From Thermoplasmata archaeon (lineage in GTDB: Archaea; Thermoplasmatota; E2; UBA9212): 6,616 nucleotides of DNA. This document shows positions 5,434 to 6,616 of the stretch, piece by piece. Position 1 is the first letter of the stretch; the number at the start of each line of letters is the position of its first letter. The position numbers and the translations under genes were made by a program. The stretch covers positions 1-6,616 of the forward strand of contig DUKC01000124.1 in NCBI GenBank assembly GCA_013329495.1. The letters are read 5' to 3'. The notes under the pieces are model-generated. The model made no database searches, was not told the DNA's origin, and saw nothing but the letters and a program-made list of their open reading frames with translations.

Positions 5434-5450
5434 GGGGAAAAATTTAAATC
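5434..5450 (+). promoter_or_regulatory. BRE and TATA box of the S8e-SRP19 operon
   Basis: GGGGAAAAA runs into TTTAAAT, a good archaeal BRE plus TATA arrangement. A start near 5471 would leave a leader of about 25 bases before the ATG at 5497. GGACGTGA (5486-5491 and flanks) in that leader is a weak ribosome-binding site. A 9-bp inverted repeat, 5448-5456 with 5476-5484, brackets the predicted start. Confidence 0.5.
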
Positions 5451-5484
5451 TAACTTATGTTTCATAATTGATTAAAAGTTAGAT
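5448..5484. promoter_or_regulatory. Inverted repeat at the S8e transcription start
   Basis: ATCTAACTT (5448-5456) is followed after 19 bases by its exact reverse complement AAGTTAGAT (5476-5484). The left arm touches the TATA box and the right arm lies in the likely leader, so a dimeric repressor could block both. If transcription starts further upstream it would instead form a leader hairpin. Confidence 0.4.
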
Positions 5485-5496
5485 GGACGTGAAAAG

Positions 5497-5886
5497 ATGG
5501 CTCTATGGCAAGGTAAGTCAAAAAGGAAAAAAACCGGAGGCAGACGCTGGTATGCCCGAGGCAAGAGAAAACGAGAGATAGGAAAAGAGTCTGTACCCGT
5601 TCTTATAGATAAACCTAAGACTAAAAAGGTAAGGGGATTCGGTAAGAACCAAAAGATAAAGATTCTGTCGACGAACATCATAAATGTGACCGACTCTGCG
5701 ACAGGTAAAACCACAAAAACACCCTTTAAAAACGTGATTGAGAACAGCGCAAATCCCCATTATGTGAGGGGAAACATAGTCACCAAAGGAGCAATACTCG
5801 AAACTGGTCTGGGCAAAGCCAAAATAACTTCCAGACCTGGTCAGGATGGCGTGCTAAATGCGGTCCTCATAAAAGAACACAAGTAA
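5497..5886 (+). CDS. rps8e: 30S ribosomal protein S8e
   Basis: This 129-residue protein is specific to the small subunit of archaeal and eukaryotic ribosomes. The N-terminus ALWQGKSKRKKTGGR (2-16) is the family signature: a highly basic tail that contacts 16S rRNA, with the WQG and TGGR motifs intact. The core ends with NPHYVRGNIVTKGAI (86-100), LETGLGKAKITSRPGQDGVL (101-120) and NAVLI, all typical of S8e. The length is that of archaeal S8e, which lacks the large eukaryotic insertion. The ATG is placed by the signature; an upstream ATG at 5483 is out of frame. SRP19 begins two bases after the stop, indicating an operon and probable translational coupling. The promoter carries a 9-bp inverted repeat. 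Confidence 0.97.
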   Translation: MALWQGKSKRKKTGGRRWYARGKRKREIGKESVPVLIDKPKTKKVRGFGKNQKIKILSTNIINVTDSATGKTTKTPFKNVIENSANPHYVRGNIVTKGAILETGLGKAKITSRPGQDGVLNAVLIKEHK

Positions 5887-5888
5887 GG

Positions 5889-6185
5889 ATGGTCACTAAG
5901 GCAGATAAAAAATGGGTCATATGGCCTTGCTATTTTGATGTAAACCTTTCTCGGTCTGAAGGGAGAAGAGTGGCGAAAAGAATTGCAATAAAAGAGCCTA
6001 CCGTTGATCTTGTCGAAAAAGCTGCGAAGGCACTTCGTCTCAATCCAACTGTTGAGCAAACTGCACATCACCCCACTCGTCCTTGGAAACGCTGTGGCAG
6101 GATTTTGATAGATAAAAACCAGAAGAAAGAAAACTCAATCAAACAAATTGCAGAGAAATTGCGCTCGAGATTTTACGGTCCCTAA
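5889..6185 (+). CDS. srp19: Signal recognition particle protein SRP19
   Basis: This 98-residue protein binds the tips of helices 6 and 8 of SRP RNA and prepares it to bind SRP54, for delivery of membrane and secreted proteins to the Sec translocon. Family features are WVIWPCYFD (9-17), SRSEGRRVAKRIAIKEP (21-37) with the conserved basic SR-x-EGR-x-V region that contacts RNA, and PWKRCGRILI (65-74) near the C-terminal strand. The tail, rich in Lys and Arg, is normal. The start lies two bases after the S8e stop and has only AAGG overlapping the stop region as ribosome-binding site, so translation probably depends on ribosomes finishing S8e. The SRP RNA and SRP54 genes are not in this window. Confidence 0.95.
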   Translation: MVTKADKKWVIWPCYFDVNLSRSEGRRVAKRIAIKEPTVDLVEKAAKALRLNPTVEQTAHHPTRPWKRCGRILIDKNQKKENSIKQIAEKLRSRFYGP

Positions 6186-6248
6186 ACCCCATATTCCCCC
6201 AATTTATTTTTGCTAACTTGTTTAGATGAAAAACCTAATCTTTAGAAT

Positions 6249-6286
6249 GGAGAGGCAAAATCTCCTTTGAGAGCATGTTCATGCTC
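6249..6286. terminator. Pair of hairpins between convergent genes
   Basis: GGAGA 6249-6253 with TCTCC 6261-6265 and GAGCAT 6271-6276 with ATGCTC 6281-6286 (GTTC loop) stand in the 131-base gap between SRP19 and the converging membrane gene. A short T4 tract (6297-6300) follows on the plus strand. They may end both transcripts, or form a small structured RNA; evidence is thin. Confidence 0.3.
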
Positions 6287-6316
6287 ACAACAGTTATTTT
6301 CACATCCTCCCTTCGG

Positions 6317-6616
6317 TTATGATCCAATCGAGAGCGAAGTGCTGAGGTAGTAAATGATCACACACAAAATTAAAATGCCTATGACCTGCTTCTTTTTCAC
6401 TGCAATAAAAAATGTAAAAAAAGGAAGTATTTTCCAAAAACGCGAAAATGGTCTTCCAAGAAGTGGGTATGTTGATAGGCCCTCTTTTCTTCCAATATCT
6501 CCTACAAGGAATCCATATACCAGGCATACCATATAGCCAAGAAACAGGCCTAGCGCTCCTTTCCAAGGGGTAATAGCCTGCCCCCTATACTAATCCCAAC
6601 TCCTATTGCAGCAAGA
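6317..6616 (-). CDS. Membrane protein, 3' part only, with an apparent frameshift
   Basis: The 5' part lies beyond the window edge. The frame enters at 6615 as LAAIGVGISIGG and is open to the run of five G (minus strand, 6585-6581). A second frame then continues as QAITPWKGALGLFLGY and on through MVCLVYGFLVGDIGRK to TAA at 6319-6317. One extra G in the run would join the two into a single frame, so a one-base deletion or a sequencing error is likely. In the joined product about three hydrophobic helices can be drawn: the edge segment, ALGLFLGYMVCLVYGFLVG, and VIGILILCVIIYYLST close to the C-terminus, separated by a basic loop. I do not recognise the family. Starting at ATG 6532 would give a 71-residue intact ORF, but it would discard the coding-like 18 codons before it. 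Confidence 0.5.

Larger units (their letters stand above)
5225..5496 (+). other. Intergenic gap between PCNA and S8e
   Basis: No gene is supported in these 272 bases. Two consecutive 6-bp inverted repeats, AGTCTG 5267-5272 with CAGACT 5290-5295 and AATCTC 5297-5302 with GAGATT 5314-5319, could fold as hairpins in the PCNA 3' region; T5 at 5258-5262 may terminate PCNA. The last 60 bases hold the S8e promoter. I found no tRNA or clear C/D or H/ACA guide RNA. Confidence 0.5.

Noticed and set aside
6300..6566. Minus-strand ORF of 88 codons overlapping the right-edge gene
   Set aside because: Its Trp-, Cys- and His-mixed product lacks clean membrane segments, while the alternative frame gives coherent hydrophobic helices and joins the frame entering from the edge.
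1..6616. CRISPR array, integrase, attachment site or complete insertion sequence
   Set aside because: No regularly spaced direct repeats and no transposase or integrase reading frame were found; only the stem-loop array at 558-656 hints at a mobile element.

Overview
The window is archaeal chromosomal DNA. The evidence is a set of archaeal information-processing genes: an RNase P RNA, the transcript cleavage factor TFS, a PCNA sliding clamp, ribosomal protein S8e and SRP19. Archaeal-type promoters fit this, with TATA-like boxes about 25-30 bases before starts and several leaderless or nearly leaderless genes. DNA is moderately A+T-rich. I cannot place it more finely; a euryarchaeon or a DPANN-type lineage are both possible.

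Layout. Bases 1-76 hold a promoter, followed by the RNase P RNA gene (about 77-381, +). Bases 382-1473 form an accessory-looking pocket with no recognisable conserved protein gene. It contains a run of five compact stem-loops (558-656) resembling the decayed end of an IS200/IS605-type (TnpB) element. It also holds a small Cys-rich membrane or secreted protein (821-1126, -) with a perfect Shine-Dalgarno, its own TATA box and a terminator hairpin, and a possible 50-codon ORF (1205-1357, -). Next come a sodium:solute symporter (1474-2934, -) and, divergent from it, a site-2-protease-type M50 metalloprotease (3111-3803, +). A 56-residue two-cluster ferredoxin (3879-4049, -) converges on the protease and is divergent from TFS (4139-4435, +). 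TFS is followed by PCNA (4487-5224, +). After a 272-base gap with two weak hairpins and a promoter with a 9-bp inverted repeat come S8e (5497-5886, +) and SRP19 (5889-6185, +), separated by two bases. The last 300 bases carry the 3' part of a membrane protein on the minus strand, split by a frameshift in a run of five C.

How they work together. TFS rescues backtracked RNA polymerase, PCNA tethers the replication machinery, S8e belongs to the 30S subunit, SRP19 assembles the signal recognition particle, and RNase P RNA matures tRNA 5' ends. This is a housekeeping neighbourhood. The symporter, protease and ferredoxin are generic membrane and redox functions.

Most notable points: the RNase P RNA carries a compensatory base-pair swap in its near-invariant P4 helix; the unannotated Cys-rich gene has by far the strongest ribosome-binding site in the window; the stem-loop array 558-656 has a strand-specific G-U pair; the S8e promoter has an inverted repeat; and the right-edge gene has an apparent single-base frameshift. 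I found no complete mobile element, CRISPR array or clearly novel multi-gene system.
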